From NCBI GenBank assembly GCA_017506865.1, contig JAFCMP010000518.1, forward strand, positions 1-64,000: DNA of 64,000 nt, given 5' to 3'. This stretch comes from Tribonema minus. Lineage: Eukaryota; Sar; Xanthophyceae; Tribonematales; Tribonemataceae. The notes below the pieces were generated by a model. It was not told the origin of the DNA, ran no database searches, and worked only from the letters and a program-made list of their open reading frames with translations. The position numbers and the translations under genes were made by a program. Of this stretch, positions 32,489 to 41,508 are shown in pieces; position 1 is the stretch's first letter, and each line of letters opens with the position of its first letter.

Positions 32489-32897
32489 AGGAGAGAATTT
32501 TTTGGAGCAATCCCCGGATACTAAAAGGCACCACAGGACATCAATGCAATGATCGAGTTGAAGATCGCACAATCATTTGACTGAACAGCAACAGTTCGCT
32601 TCAGGATGCTGTACGGACGGTGATGCAACCGTCAAACTTCAAATTGAAGATGATGGTCAATACTGAGCGTGACAGTTGATGTTAAACTTCAACTTGAAGT
32701 TGTACTTCAATTACAGTAGCGTCTCGAGTCAAGTTTGTCCAATTTGAAGTTTGAAGATTGCACCATCATCCGCAGAGCGAGCTGAAGCGAACTGTTGATG
32801 TTCGGTCAAATGGTTGTGCAATCTTCAACTTGATCATTGCATTAATGTCCTGTGGTGCCTTTTAGTATCCAGGGATTGCCCCAAATAATTCTCTCCT
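32489..32897. mobile_element. Foldback MITE, copy 1 (409 bp)
   Basis: The ends are AGGAGAGAATT and its complement AATTCTCTCCT, and the terminal inverted repeats continue for over 100 bases (TACTAAAAGGCACCACAGGA near each end). Flanks carry the duplicated target CCTA, or TCCTA if the last base is counted in the target. The interior is rich in CTTCAA/TTGAAG and codes for nothing. A near-identical copy of the same length lies at 52382-52790. Confidence 0.9.
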
Positions 32898-32952
32898 CCT
32901 AGTGTGTGATCTACAGAATTTCAAATTTATTGTAACTGCTCTCTAGCAAAGC

Positions 32953-33234
32953 ATGAACTATGACCTATGGTGTGTGGTCTTCAATTACTTAGGGATCGAA
33001 GAAAAGGTACGTTACAAATTCCCTCCTGCGAGGATCGACATGCACAGGTTTGAGGAACAGCTAGTAGATCATCTGCGCATGAGGCGCATGTGCACTACTT
33101 GTAACGGCAGTGAAACATTGCGTGTCATCAGAGTAACATCTCGCAAGGCATTATGTACAATGATCAAGGGAAGCAATGTCTCACATTGGAAGCAACTTGT
33201 TGAAAATGGAATTTTGCCTGACAAATTACTCTAG
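32953..33234 (+). CDS. Hypothetical protein, 93 residues
   Basis: It begins MNYDLWCVVFNYLGIEEKVRYK, a helix-turn pattern faintly like the start of F-box or ankyrin-type viral proteins (LWxxVFxYL), followed by a basic region with a CTTC pair (residues 52-55). There is no firm family. The ATG lies 56 bases after the MITE, so the MITE may have displaced its promoter. Confidence 0.5.
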   Translation: MNYDLWCVVFNYLGIEEKVRYKFPPARIDMHRFEEQLVDHLRMRRMCTTCNGSETLRVIRVTSRKALCTMIKGSNVSHWKQLVENGILPDKLL

Positions 33235-33461
33235 TGAATTCTATTTTATTTGATGTTGGCATTGCTGCACAGAAAAAGTATGCATGCAGCACAGTGTAGC
33301 ATCAGAGTCAACAGAAGGCAAACACAAACAGCAGAGATGAACCTCAATTATAGTACAACTCAAGCAGCACATGCCAGCAGCCGCACACATGGCGCAGCTA
33401 CTTGCGGCGCTCCTGTGCCGGGTCACTGAGTGGACCGAATGTGACATGTATGTATGCGTTT

Positions 33462-33695
33462 TCACCTCGTACTTTCTTTAAAGGAGTACTTCTGCATGCT
33501 ACGCGCAAAGGCTGCATTACTGCCGCCCATGGCTTGCACCAATTTCTCCTGTGACTTGAAGCATATCATGTACCCTTCCGTGCCACGACGCTTTTCAAAA
33601 TGAGCAACTTTTCCCTGCAGAGTCACCAATTGTAGCAGGGGCAAGAACTTGCCATGCGGTACAGCCACGCTTGCCCCCTTGGTCTTCATCGCCAT
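33462..33695 (-). CDS. Hypothetical basic protein, 77 residues
   Basis: It begins MAMKTKGASVAVPHGKFLP. Ten lysines and a KRRGTEG patch make it basic; the secondary structure looks mixed alpha/beta with no signal peptide. It could bind nucleic acid, but no family is recognised. It diverges from the PhyH-like gene across the 33768-33963 repeat cluster. Confidence 0.5.
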   Translation of the reverse strand: MAMKTKGASVAVPHGKFLPLLQLVTLQGKVAHFEKRRGTEGYMICFKSQEKLVQAMGGSNAAFARSMQKYSFKESTR

Positions 33696-33767
33696 TGTCT
33701 TGAATGGCTGCCTCCGACCTCCGTGATATTTTGAGAGTGATTACATTAGCCAAAGTATGGGCCATGG

Positions 33768-33963
33768 GAATATACACGGAGGAATATACTTTGTGTTACA
33801 TGAACATAACGGCGTATATTCTCCCGCGCGTATATTCTCCAGCACTGAACAGGATGCATGTCGTGCTGCATAACACTACCTTATACACGGGGAATATACC
33901 CCACGGTATATTCTCTCGAGTGCGGTATATTCTCCCGGTGCAGTATATTCTCCCGGTATATTC
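33768..33963. promoter_or_regulatory. Cluster of nine GAATATAC/GTATATTC octamers
   Basis: GAATATAC occurs at 33768, 33782 and 33892; its complement GTATATTC at 33814, 33830, 33906, 33925, 33943 and 33956. Several are followed by CTCCCG. The cluster lies between two divergent genes, immediately upstream of the PhyH-like start at 34025, as expected of a binding-site array or a small repeat-derived promoter. No regulator is known. Confidence 0.45.
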
Positions 33964-34024
33964 CCCACTCCACACAGTTGTTATCTGTCTCACTCCCCAA
34001 TCCTTTGCCTCCGAGGCCAAGAGG

Positions 34025-35109
34025 ATGAATCTTATACCGGAATACAGGAGTTTCAACGTTGCGGTAGAGGGGGTGAAAGCCGCACTGGAGCGAGATGGAG
34101 TTGCGGTGGTGCCTGGGGTGATTTCGGCAGAATCGCTGCCTGCACTGAGGAATAGCATGTGGGAGACATTTGAGACACTTACTGAGGGTCGTTTGCAGCG
34201 TGGAGACCCTGCCACATTTTCCGTAATGTCAGATTTTTATCCTATACACTCCATGCTGTACCAGCACTGGGGGTTGGGGCATGCACAATATGTCTGGGAT
34301 GTCAGGGGCTCAGCTGGTGTGATCAGGACCTTCTCTGAGCTCTGGGGCACAAACGACCTCATCACCAGCTTTGACGGCGTGTCTCTGCATTTGCCGTTTG
34401 AAGATACCAAGAAGGTAAGATGGTTATAGCAACTTCACGTGCATGTTACTGCTTGGTTTGGAATTTGATACGTGCTATCAATGCTCACAATGCTCACACA
34501 TTCAACTTGCTTGCTTTCCTCGAATTCAGGGGTTCTATCGCGGCAACGGCTGGCTGCATACCGATCAGAGGTCGTCCCGTAATGATTTGGTGTCATACCA
34601 AGGCGCCGTCAACCTGTATGATGTCAACGCCGGCGACGCCACCACAAGAGTGTTGACAGGGAGCCATGTGCTGCACCGCGAGTACATGCAGCACTTCAAC
34701 ATTGACACGGGGAGCGCTGATTGGCACAAGATGCCAAAGGATGCGGTGGAGGAGCATGTCAACTTCTTTTTGGAGAGGGGATGCGAAAAGGCATGTGTGC
34801 TGGCCAACGCGGGGGACATGGTACTATGGGATAGTCGGACAAATGCATCAAGGCGTGGAAGCGCAAAAGGGGCGCGCGCAACGTAACACTCGCTCTGTTG
34901 TGTACGTTTGCATGGTGCCGAGGTCGACAGCAACGCCTGCAGCGCAGCGGAAGCGCAAGCAGATTTTTGCTGACAAGCGCATGACTACGCACCTCCCCCA
35001 GCAGGCTAAGCTCTGTCCCAAGATGCCTCGTACATATGGTGGCGCGGCGCCCTCTGTTGGTGCTCTGCCTGAACCTGTGCTTACGCAGGCAGCGCGTCGC
35101 CTGATTTGA
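34025..35109 (+). CDS. Phytanoyl-CoA dioxygenase (PhyH)-like Fe(II)/2-oxoglutarate oxygenase, two exons, one frameshift
   Basis: Exon 1 is 34025-34414. A 115-base phase-0 intron (GTAAGA...TTCAG) ends at 34529 and exon 2 starts at 34530. The PhyH fold begins with a GVAVVPGVIS strand and helix; the iron-binding HxD is in GWLHTDQ just after the intron, followed by LTGSH. The frame then breaks at about 34846 in an AAA run: the distal iron His (HQG) and the 2-oxoglutarate-binding Arg are readable only in the next frame, which runs to TGA at 35107-35109 and ends in a basic tail. One extra A explains this. Such enzymes hydroxylate small molecules or lipids and occur in algae and their viruses. The substrate is unknown. 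Confidence 0.8.
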
Positions 35110-35548
35110 GTTTGTAATACGCAAGGCCAATGCCACGGAATCGCAATGATTATCGCAGTAAATACATTCCGCAAGTTTCTCAGTGTTCTTTTGTCAACTA
35201 CTGAGCTTGTCATTGTGTGCTTCTGTGTTTAGTACTTGTGCATGCCTTGCGGTACTCACATGACTATGTGCTCAAAGGAAGTGAACAGCGCGCCTTCGAT
35301 GCAGAGCTCTTTCGCTGGAAGCAACAGTTTCCCGAGGTGCAGTGTGTCTTATGGATGCGAAAATCCCCTCTAATGAGTTGCGCCTGGTCTTTTGAACGGG
35401 AAAGGCTCATGTTTATAATCTGTACGATATTTTTACTTGGAGAAAAGCTTGCGCATTGAAACAGGAGCTCTAGACAAAGAGCGTTCTGTGCTTGCCTGGT
35501 CACTCTCCTGCAATTTGCAGTATGCCTGCACCTTGTCATCAAGAGCCT
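35110..35548. other. Intergenic, weak frames only
   Basis: An 80-residue plus-strand frame (35217-35459) has no recognisable domain and overlaps an equally long frame on the other strand; neither is supported. Confidence 0.4.
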
Positions 35549-35926
35549 TCAGACGTCATAAATGCTGCATGTCTGTACTGCCAATTCACTAATTCTGGTT
35601 GTAGCTGTTTCGATTGCAACTGTGTTGGACGATATATCTTTCTGCACTGCTGCTAGGTCTTGTTTGACTGCATTGCCTAGTGCAGTGTGATCCTCGCTTC
35701 TGGCATAAGTTTGCAGCATGATTGCCACTTCATTCACTCGGGCGGACATCACGTCCATCTGGCCACTCAGGTCTTTTGCCAAACCTTGCATCTCTTCTTG
35801 CACTTTTTGCTCTATCTCAGACACCTTGGCACACACATCGTTGCGAACTTGGTCAATTTTTGCCTGAGCTTCTGCGCGCACCTTCATCATTTCATCTTCC
35901 AAGAGAAGGGACAGCAAGCCACCCAT
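35549..35926 (-). CDS. Coiled-coil protein with a possible N-myristoylation site
   Basis: The start at 35926 gives MGGLLSLLLEDEMMKVRAE, fitting the MGxxxS myristoylation pattern; an in-frame Met upstream (36007) would add an unlikely 27-residue leader. Residues ~10-120 are a nearly continuous heptad coiled coil (IDQVRNDVCAKVSEIEQKV...) ending in a short polar tail; length is 125 residues. Membrane-attached coiled coils are common structural or scaffold proteins. It diverges from the gene at 36047 across 120 bases that contain a TATA-like box. Lipidation is inference. Confidence 0.6.
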   Translation of the reverse strand: MGGLLSLLLEDEMMKVRAEAQAKIDQVRNDVCAKVSEIEQKVQEEMQGLAKDLSGQMDVMSARVNEVAIMLQTYARSEDHTALGNAVKQDLAAVQKDISSNTVAIETATTRISELAVQTCSIYDV

Positions 35927-35949
35927 GTTTGAGCTACACCTGAAGCGCA

Positions 35950-35958
35950 TATATAAAA
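35950..35958 (+). promoter_or_regulatory. TATA-like box
   Basis: TATATAAAA lies 89 bases before the ATG at 36047 and 24 bases beyond the start of the minus-strand gene at 35926. It could serve the plus-strand gene; there is no other support. Confidence 0.3.
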
Positions 35959-36046
35959 CACTTGGTGCCTGACACAATGACGCTTCCGAATTGTGTCCCC
36001 TTCGCATTTCTTATTATGTCAATCACTGAGTACATATGCGCTCAGT

Positions 36047-36457
36047 ATGATCGTTGTCAACCGTGGTCTGGAGTATTACATTGTCTTAAAACACCCCATT
36101 GAGCGCTTCGCTGTTATACCAGATCCGGAGAAGGCATTGAGGAAACAGGTGAGCTACATGACTGTCAGTCTCGATCCTGTTCCAGGCCAGCGTTCACCGG
36201 TGTATGGAGTGATTGCAGTCGTTGAACAAGCACAAAGTGATGACAGGCTGTTGAAGAGCAAGTACTACGCGCAGCACAGTGCCACATGGTTTGACAACAA
36301 TCGCCCGCGCATTCTAAGTCTGGACAGTAAGCAGGTGCAGGACATGATGCTGACAGATGAGGAGCAGCACGCATTGCAGACAATCATGGAGCACCCTGCC
36401 GTCAAGGATAACATTGAGAAAACTGGTTGGTATGATGTCACTCAGCACGTTGGCTGA
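36047..36457 (+). CDS. Hypothetical protein, 136 residues
   Basis: ATG 36047 (MIVVNRGLEYYIVLKH) is preferred to the ATG 18 codons upstream because the intervening residues look untranslated. The protein is acidic and soluble, with a beta-rich first half (GVIAVVEQ) and a helical second half (DEEQHALQTIMEHPAVKD). Not recognised. Its stop overlaps the end of the convergent minus-strand gene by 16 bases, a compact layout more like a viral than an algal gene pair. Confidence 0.58.
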   Translation: MIVVNRGLEYYIVLKHPIERFAVIPDPEKALRKQVSYMTVSLDPVPGQRSPVYGVIAVVEQAQSDDRLLKSKYYAQHSATWFDNNRPRILSLDSKQVQDMMLTDEEQHALQTIMEHPAVKDNIEKTGWYDVTQHVG

Positions 36458-36987
36458 TGGATAGGTGCATTGATTTCAATGAACTTGTCCTTACAGAGTA
36501 TTGAGTCGACAAACTCCTTGTAACCAACACCGTCCCTCTTAATCTCCCAGTCTTTGACCCGGATTCTGTACAATGACAGCATTTTGTGAACCAGCTTGAG
36601 AAGCTGTGGCTCCATATCATCTGCTACCTGGAAGCCCATGTGCGAGCTGAACAGCATATCTGCTTCTTGCGAGTTCATATCTCCAGCGCACTCGTACAAA
36701 GTGTTGACGTATATCATTGAGTAAGAAATGAGCTCATGCATGCCACACAGCGGGTGCAAGTATTGGACGAACCGCCAGACCTTGAGGATATAGTACGTGA
36801 GGAGCTGAAATTGAGCCATGTCCGTGTCAGACGGTGGATCCCTTGCACTTGAGATCAGGTCGTGGATATCGCTGACTTCCAATCCGGTCTCTCGAAGGCT
36901 GTCCATGTCGTGACGCTGATACATGGCGGCGTCGAGGTTGCGGATGACCCTGATGAACACTGTGCTCTCCAATGGCAGCAGGTGCAT
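36442..36987 (-). CDS. Hypothetical helical protein, 181 residues
   Basis: It begins MHLLPLESTVFIRVIRNLD. Hydrophobic helices at about residues 60-80 (MAQFQLLTYYILKVWRFVQYL) and 88-105 could pack in a soluble bundle; they are too mixed for clear membrane spans. It ends CPTC-like (HQPTC). No family is recognised. It converges with and overlaps the gene at 36047. Confidence 0.58.
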   Translation of the reverse strand: MHLLPLESTVFIRVIRNLDAAMYQRHDMDSLRETGLEVSDIHDLISSARDPPSDTDMAQFQLLTYYILKVWRFVQYLHPLCGMHELISYSMIYVNTLYECAGDMNSQEADMLFSSHMGFQVADDMEPQLLKLVHKMLSLYRIRVKDWEIKRDGVGYKEFVDSILCKDKFIEINAPIHQPTC

Positions 36988-37141
36988 GGTTCAATGCTTG
37001 GCAGCCGTTGCAGCTGTTGATTGCAGGAAGTGATACCACCTTCACCTGTCGCATCATTAATCTTGAATCCTGCTAATAATTAATTGCCTGAATCCCCGGC
37101 AATCCCGGCGACCTTTGGCTGCATCGGAGCCCCCCGGCAGC

Positions 37142-37247
37142 CCCACAACACCCCCACAACACCCCCCCAACACCCCCCCAACACCCCCACAACACCCCCA
37201 CAACACCCCCACAACACCCCCACAACACCCCCACAACACCCCCACGT
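37142..37247. repeat. C-rich minisatellite (ACAACACCCCC)
   Basis: About nine copies of an 11-12 bp unit with C5-C7 runs. The minus strand has runs of five to seven G, enough for G-quadruplexes. Frames across it (repeating CGGVVGVLWG) are artefacts of the repeat. Confidence 0.85.
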
Positions 37248-37657
37248 CCTACGACGTCCGACCCCGTCCGACCCCCGTCCCCCCACACCATCTGTGTTAT
37301 TGTAGTCACAGACCTCTGTTCCAACCCGTCGACGAGCAGAGAGCCATCTTCGGAACCTTTTGTGGCTCTCCTACAACAAGTGAGCCCACATAATCTGCCT
37401 GACGTTGTGGCCTGCCAGCAAGACACGCAGAACCTGAGGGAGGAGCCAGCACAAAGGAGACACAGCTTTGCCTGGAGGAGGCAGAAGGCGTTGGGCTACG
37501 AGAGCGCGTGTCAGCAGCCACGCACAGGCCTCCTTACATTATACAACAGGTGTGTGAAGCTGACCAGCAAATTGTTGAGGGTATGGTAGTGATGCTGCAG
37601 CAGTAGCAATGGCAGAATTTAAACCCCTTGTCCATCGCCCCTGTTGTAACAGGGATA
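37248..37657. other. Intergenic, no gene supported
   Basis: Short frames on both strands overlap without domains. Nothing else seen. Confidence 0.4.
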
Positions 37658-38671
37658 ATGGCGCACGCGTTAAGGCTTCAGGAGTGGAACTACGTCGGTG
37701 GATTCCTTAACGTGGCCCAGGTGGCCAGATGTATTCAGCTCAACAAGGAGTTTCATGCAGGAATGCATAAGACCGCATTAGGGGGCACCACTGCGGAAGG
37801 CGTCGTGTTCACCACACCATATCCCTTCACTCACCCGATTGTCGGTCGCCCCACCTCTCAGACACACCACCAACTGTTGTGGTCTGATGTGGTGCTGGTG
37901 GCGCAGATTTTCCGATACACTACGGTACCTGTTGCGAGCACTTCCACACAAACCTGGGCGCAGCTAGTAGCACGTAGGTATGCTCCAATGTTCCATGGGC
38001 CTCTACCCCCACCAGGCCGCCTGGTCTTACCTGAGTGGAGTGAGGGCTTGGAGGTGTTGATGCAGGCTCTTTCACCTCACCCCCACACGCTGACTGTCAA
38101 GGTCGACGACGGTTTCAGTTCGTCATTTGCGTTCAGAGCAGAGGAGATCTCATTGGAGGGTGACAGTGCTGTTGACGCAGCTGTGCAACTTCCTCAAAAT
38201 CTGAGCGCGCGTACTCTGCGCATCCTCGACTCTGAGCACATCCGAACAGTAGATGTACAGCATCTGCCAGGTGCCCTTAGGCATGTCACACAACAGAGGA
38301 GGCCAATCAGGTGGCCCTGCATCATCTTGGTGTTGACTGAAGTAGCAGTCAACATGGACTGGCCTGCTGTGCTTGATGTAATCGACACCATGGTCGACAC
38401 ACTTTCTGAGTGTGCACTTCTTGCTGTTCAACGCAGTCCATATCTTCTGGTCATGAAAGTGTGCGGCGCATTGGATGTCGGGCCAGCCGCAGTTGCGCGA
38501 CGCTATACACAGGTATCAGCATCGGCCTGGTCTCGTAAACGGCACCTGCGCCGACGTTCGCTGAAAATAACTGTCGCCGTAAAGGAGGCAAACTTTCCCT
38601 ATGTAGCGCTTGAGGTGTCGGTGGCACAGAGAGTTGTTCCGCGTCTGGTACGCCACATGTCCCCTCAATAG
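37658..38671 (+). CDS. Hypothetical protein, 337 residues, weakly F-box-like N-terminus
   Basis: ATG 37658 (MAHALRLQEWNYVGGFLN) is the first Met of a frame open from about 37628. Residues 8-40 (NYVGGFLNVAQVARCIQLNKEF) resemble an F-box-like helix pair as found in some virus families; the similarity is weak. The rest is globular and mixed, with strands such as CIILVLTEVAVNMDW and a basic patch near 290 (SRKRHLRRRS). There is no signal peptide and no recognised catalytic motif. It ends at TAG 38669-38671. Confidence 0.6.
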   Translation: MAHALRLQEWNYVGGFLNVAQVARCIQLNKEFHAGMHKTALGGTTAEGVVFTTPYPFTHPIVGRPTSQTHHQLLWSDVVLVAQIFRYTTVPVASTSTQTWAQLVARRYAPMFHGPLPPPGRLVLPEWSEGLEVLMQALSPHPHTLTVKVDDGFSSSFAFRAEEISLEGDSAVDAAVQLPQNLSARTLRILDSEHIRTVDVQHLPGALRHVTQQRRPIRWPCIILVLTEVAVNMDWPAVLDVIDTMVDTLSECALLAVQRSPYLLVMKVCGALDVGPAAVARRYTQVSASAWSRKRHLRRRSLKITVAVKEANFPYVALEVSVAQRVVPRLVRHMSPQ

Positions 38672-39147
38672 TCTGCCCCTGTAGCACTCCCTATCAATGT
38701 ACGTACTTCAACACTTTACATTTGCGAGCCCGGCCTTTGTGTTTGTTTTTCCCACCCTGCAACACCGAGCACGCACAGGTGAGACCGAGTTTTTGTTTGC
38801 CACCTTGTACGGTTAATGGGAGTTTCGCCGCCTGGTACTCAGTTCCTTACAAGAAAGGCCTGCTGAAGCGTCTGCCAGATGCAGAAAATCGTAAAATGCA
38901 CCCTGCATCTGAGCTCTCACTAGATCACTCCACATCCTTTCGAAGGACAGGGCCACTTGAGTTTTGCATAAGTGGTGGAAGTTGGGCATCATTACACTCC
39001 ATGAACGTTTAAGCAGTGTGAGTGCAAAAGAAGTGTGAAGACATAAAATGCAAGTATCATTGATTGCCAAACTATATTGAGGCCCAATGCATGGCTGCAG
39101 CGTGTGTATGGAAGGTCTTCTGCAATGTGGGTTACATTCTTCAGCAC
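38672..39147. other. Intergenic, weak frame only
   Basis: A plus-strand frame to 39012 lacks any recognisable domain. This region probably holds only the 3' flanks of the genes on either side. Confidence 0.4.
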
Positions 39148-41316
39148 TCATACCCTGGTCCTAATAGCATATTCCACTTTTCGAGAAGGTGACATTTCCT
39201 CCCAAAGCTTCCTTAGTTCATCATTGGCATTCATTGCTGGGTCAGGGTCTCCACTCCTGGTGAGTTCTCTCTCCACTGCACCCCGTTCATCTGCACTGAA
39301 GCGATCGAAGAACTTGCGCTCTGCTGTGTCTATTGTGTGTCCCTTAGAGATGAAGTGGCGCAATATGCGCTCATATTCTGCAGTGTTCTGCACTGCATCA
39401 TGATCAACGGCCCACACATTGTCATCTTCATCTTCCTCATCATCATCACTATCAGGCTTGCCTTGGTCGCCATAGTAGTAGTAGCTAGCCCGCTCCTCGT
39501 CATCTTGGTTATTCCAAGCGATAATTGTAAATCGTTCAATGTTAGCCTCAGTGGCAGCTAGCTTTCGCCTGTTGATTAGATCGACAATGTAATCACGATG
39601 CTTATTCTTGTAATTATGGAGGCACAGCTCTCCAACTAATTCCTGTTGCTGGTCGTTTGTCAGTGCTTTCCAGGCGGCCATGACCTTCTTGTTGACTTCC
39701 TCATTGCTGTCTTCAGATTTTACGAGGCCCTTTTCAAATTGCTTCTCTACAAAGTATGAGAATGCATAGTGTAGTAGCTCAGGCACCTCAGCGGTTACCG
39801 TAACATCATCGTCATAGTCCGCCTCCGGTTCATACTGGTCCTTAGCATTTTCCTCCATCTGTAGCCACTCCAGTTGCATCGTATCATTAAACTCGTCATC
39901 GCTCAGCTCTCTGCCTCCATTTTCCCTTTTCCACTTTGCATTCTTGGCATCCTCTTGTGCGTCAAAGAATATGTGGTAGCGGGGATCGTCCACAGGGTCA
40001 ACAAACATGTTGCGCTGAGCATCAGTCATTGTTGTCCACCGCTGAGTAAGAAAAGCATCCTTCTCTGCGGCAGTCATATTGCCAAGTTGACGTCCCACAG
40101 CCCACTTGAATACGTCAAAGTCGCCAACAAGTTGATCTCCATCTTTATCGAGCTCGGTGGCTGCAGCTCCGTAGGTCGCCTTGCGTTCAGCATTCAGCCT
40201 TGTCCACTTTTTGACTGCTGCCTTCATGACTTCATAACGGAATGCGTGTCTGCCCTTGTCCTTCAGCTCTGCCTCTGTAGCGTTATAGGTGTCTGCAAAG
40301 AAGGCATCGAATGCTGCATGCTCACTCACAGGTATGTCTTTGATGAGGAGCGACTCATCTGCAAACTCACAGCGTTCCATGTCAGTCATTCTTCTCCAAT
40401 TATTCAGCGCCTTCAATTCTACTTCATGCTTGCTGGCATCTGCTGGCATAAGTTCACGTATATCTTCTTCCTGATCAATCAGATAGACGTCAAAATTGGG
40501 CATAGGCATGTCATAATACAGCTTCCTCTCTTCATCATCCATGGCAGCCCATGCTCGTTCAATTGCTGCATGGATGTCTGCAGCACTAGTGCCTGGGCGG
40601 TAGAGATTAGGCTCAGATCTCACCTGCTTGAATCTTTTCAGCGCTACTTTAATGTCCCTAGTCTCTGGTTTGGGCGATGCCCGTGCTTTTCCCTTCCCCT
40701 TACCTTTCCTGTTGGACTCGTCGCTAGTCTCTGAAGTAGGTGATGCACGTGCCTTACCTTTCCCTTTACTTCTGGATGCATCAGGGCGGCTACCACCCCT
40801 GAATGTGATATGACCTTTTGCCCTCATCTTTTCCATCCTCCGCTTTCTAGCCTCTTGAGCAGCTTTACTACTTGCCACAGAGAGTGAATTGGGAGTACGG
40901 GGACTGTCAGCTGAAGAAGTACTCATGGCACGTACTGTCCTTTTGCCCTTGCCTCGATTTCTGGATGCATCAGGGCGACTACCACCCCTAAATGTGACAT
41001 GACCCTTAGCTTTCATTTTTTCCATCCTCCGCTTTCTAGCCTCTGTAGCAACTTTGTTTTTTACCGCAAAGAGTGAACTGGGAGTACGGGCACTGACCGC
41101 AGAGGGTGAACTGGGAGTACGGGCACTGACCGCAGAGGGTGAACTGGGAGTACGGGCACTGGGAGAACGGGGACTGTCATCAAAAGAGTCAAAAGAATCA
41201 AGACGGCGCTTGCGAGCAGCGGCGCCGCGGCCCCCAGGCCTTGGGGATGGATCATGCACAGAATCATCATCTGAACTGTCGGACACAAGGTCAATGATGT
41301 CTGGGTGTGGAGGCAT
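39148..41316 (-). CDS. Acidic protein with about nine HMG-box-like helical repeats and a SUMO-interaction-like start
   Basis: The start at 41316 gives MPPHPDIIDLVSDSSDDDS, a hydrophobic core with acidic flank like a SUMO-interacting motif; the longer frame to 41481 adds an unlikely leader. Three copies of SARTPSSPSAV follow, then two copies of a basic module (RMEKMxAKGHxTFRGGSRPDAS). From about residue 210 come about nine units ending in a W/F-x2-M/L-x3-(E/Q)R-x3-(Y/F) helix (for example AWAAMDDEERKLYY, NWRRMTDMERCEF, RWTTMTDAQRNMF, LWEEMSPSRKVEY). This is the last-helix signature of HMG boxes, though the units lack an obvious basic first helix. The product would be 722 residues. DNA or chromatin binding is a reasonable guess. 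Confidence 0.65.
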   Translation of the reverse strand: MPPHPDIIDLVSDSSDDDSVHDPSPRPGGRGAAARKRRLDSFDSFDDSPRSPSARTPSSPSAVSARTPSSPSAVSARTPSSLFAVKNKVATEARKRRMEKMKAKGHVTFRGGSRPDASRNRGKGKRTVRAMSTSSADSPRTPNSLSVASSKAAQEARKRRMEKMRAKGHITFRGGSRPDASRSKGKGKARASPTSETSDESNRKGKGKGKARASPKPETRDIKVALKRFKQVRSEPNLYRPGTSAADIHAAIERAWAAMDDEERKLYYDMPMPNFDVYLIDQEEDIRELMPADASKHEVELKALNNWRRMTDMERCEFADESLLIKDIPVSEHAAFDAFFADTYNATEAELKDKGRHAFRYEVMKAAVKKWTRLNAERKATYGAAATELDKDGDQLVGDFDVFKWAVGRQLGNMTAAEKDAFLTQRWTTMTDAQRNMFVDPVDDPRYHIFFDAQEDAKNAKWKRENGGRELSDDEFNDTMQLEWLQMEENAKDQYEPEADYDDDVTVTAEVPELLHYAFSYFVEKQFEKGLVKSEDSNEEVNKKVMAAWKALTNDQQQELVGELCLHNYKNKHRDYIVDLINRRKLAATEANIERFTIIAWNNQDDEERASYYYYGDQGKPDSDDDEEDEDDNVWAVDHDAVQNTAEYERILRHFISKGHTIDTAERKFFDRFSADERGAVERELTRSGDPDPAMNANDELRKLWEEMSPSRKVEYAIRTRV

Positions 41317-41508
41317 GGCACCATGTAATAACACATAACACACATTATTGTTCTTATGAGAGTAGTGTTGATCATGCGCTTTTCTGTTGTGTGGCAAAGT
41401 GTTGGATGAATATAGGTCAACAAGGCAAGGGTCTGCAGGGTTGCGGCAGGCATCTAATATATGAAAACAGATGTGTATCATTCATGCCTCATTCTCCACA
41501 AGTAGAGC

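Noticed and set aside
37057..37426. Gly/Val/Trp-rich frames over the C-rich minisatellite
   Set aside because: They are translations of an 11-12 bp repeat.
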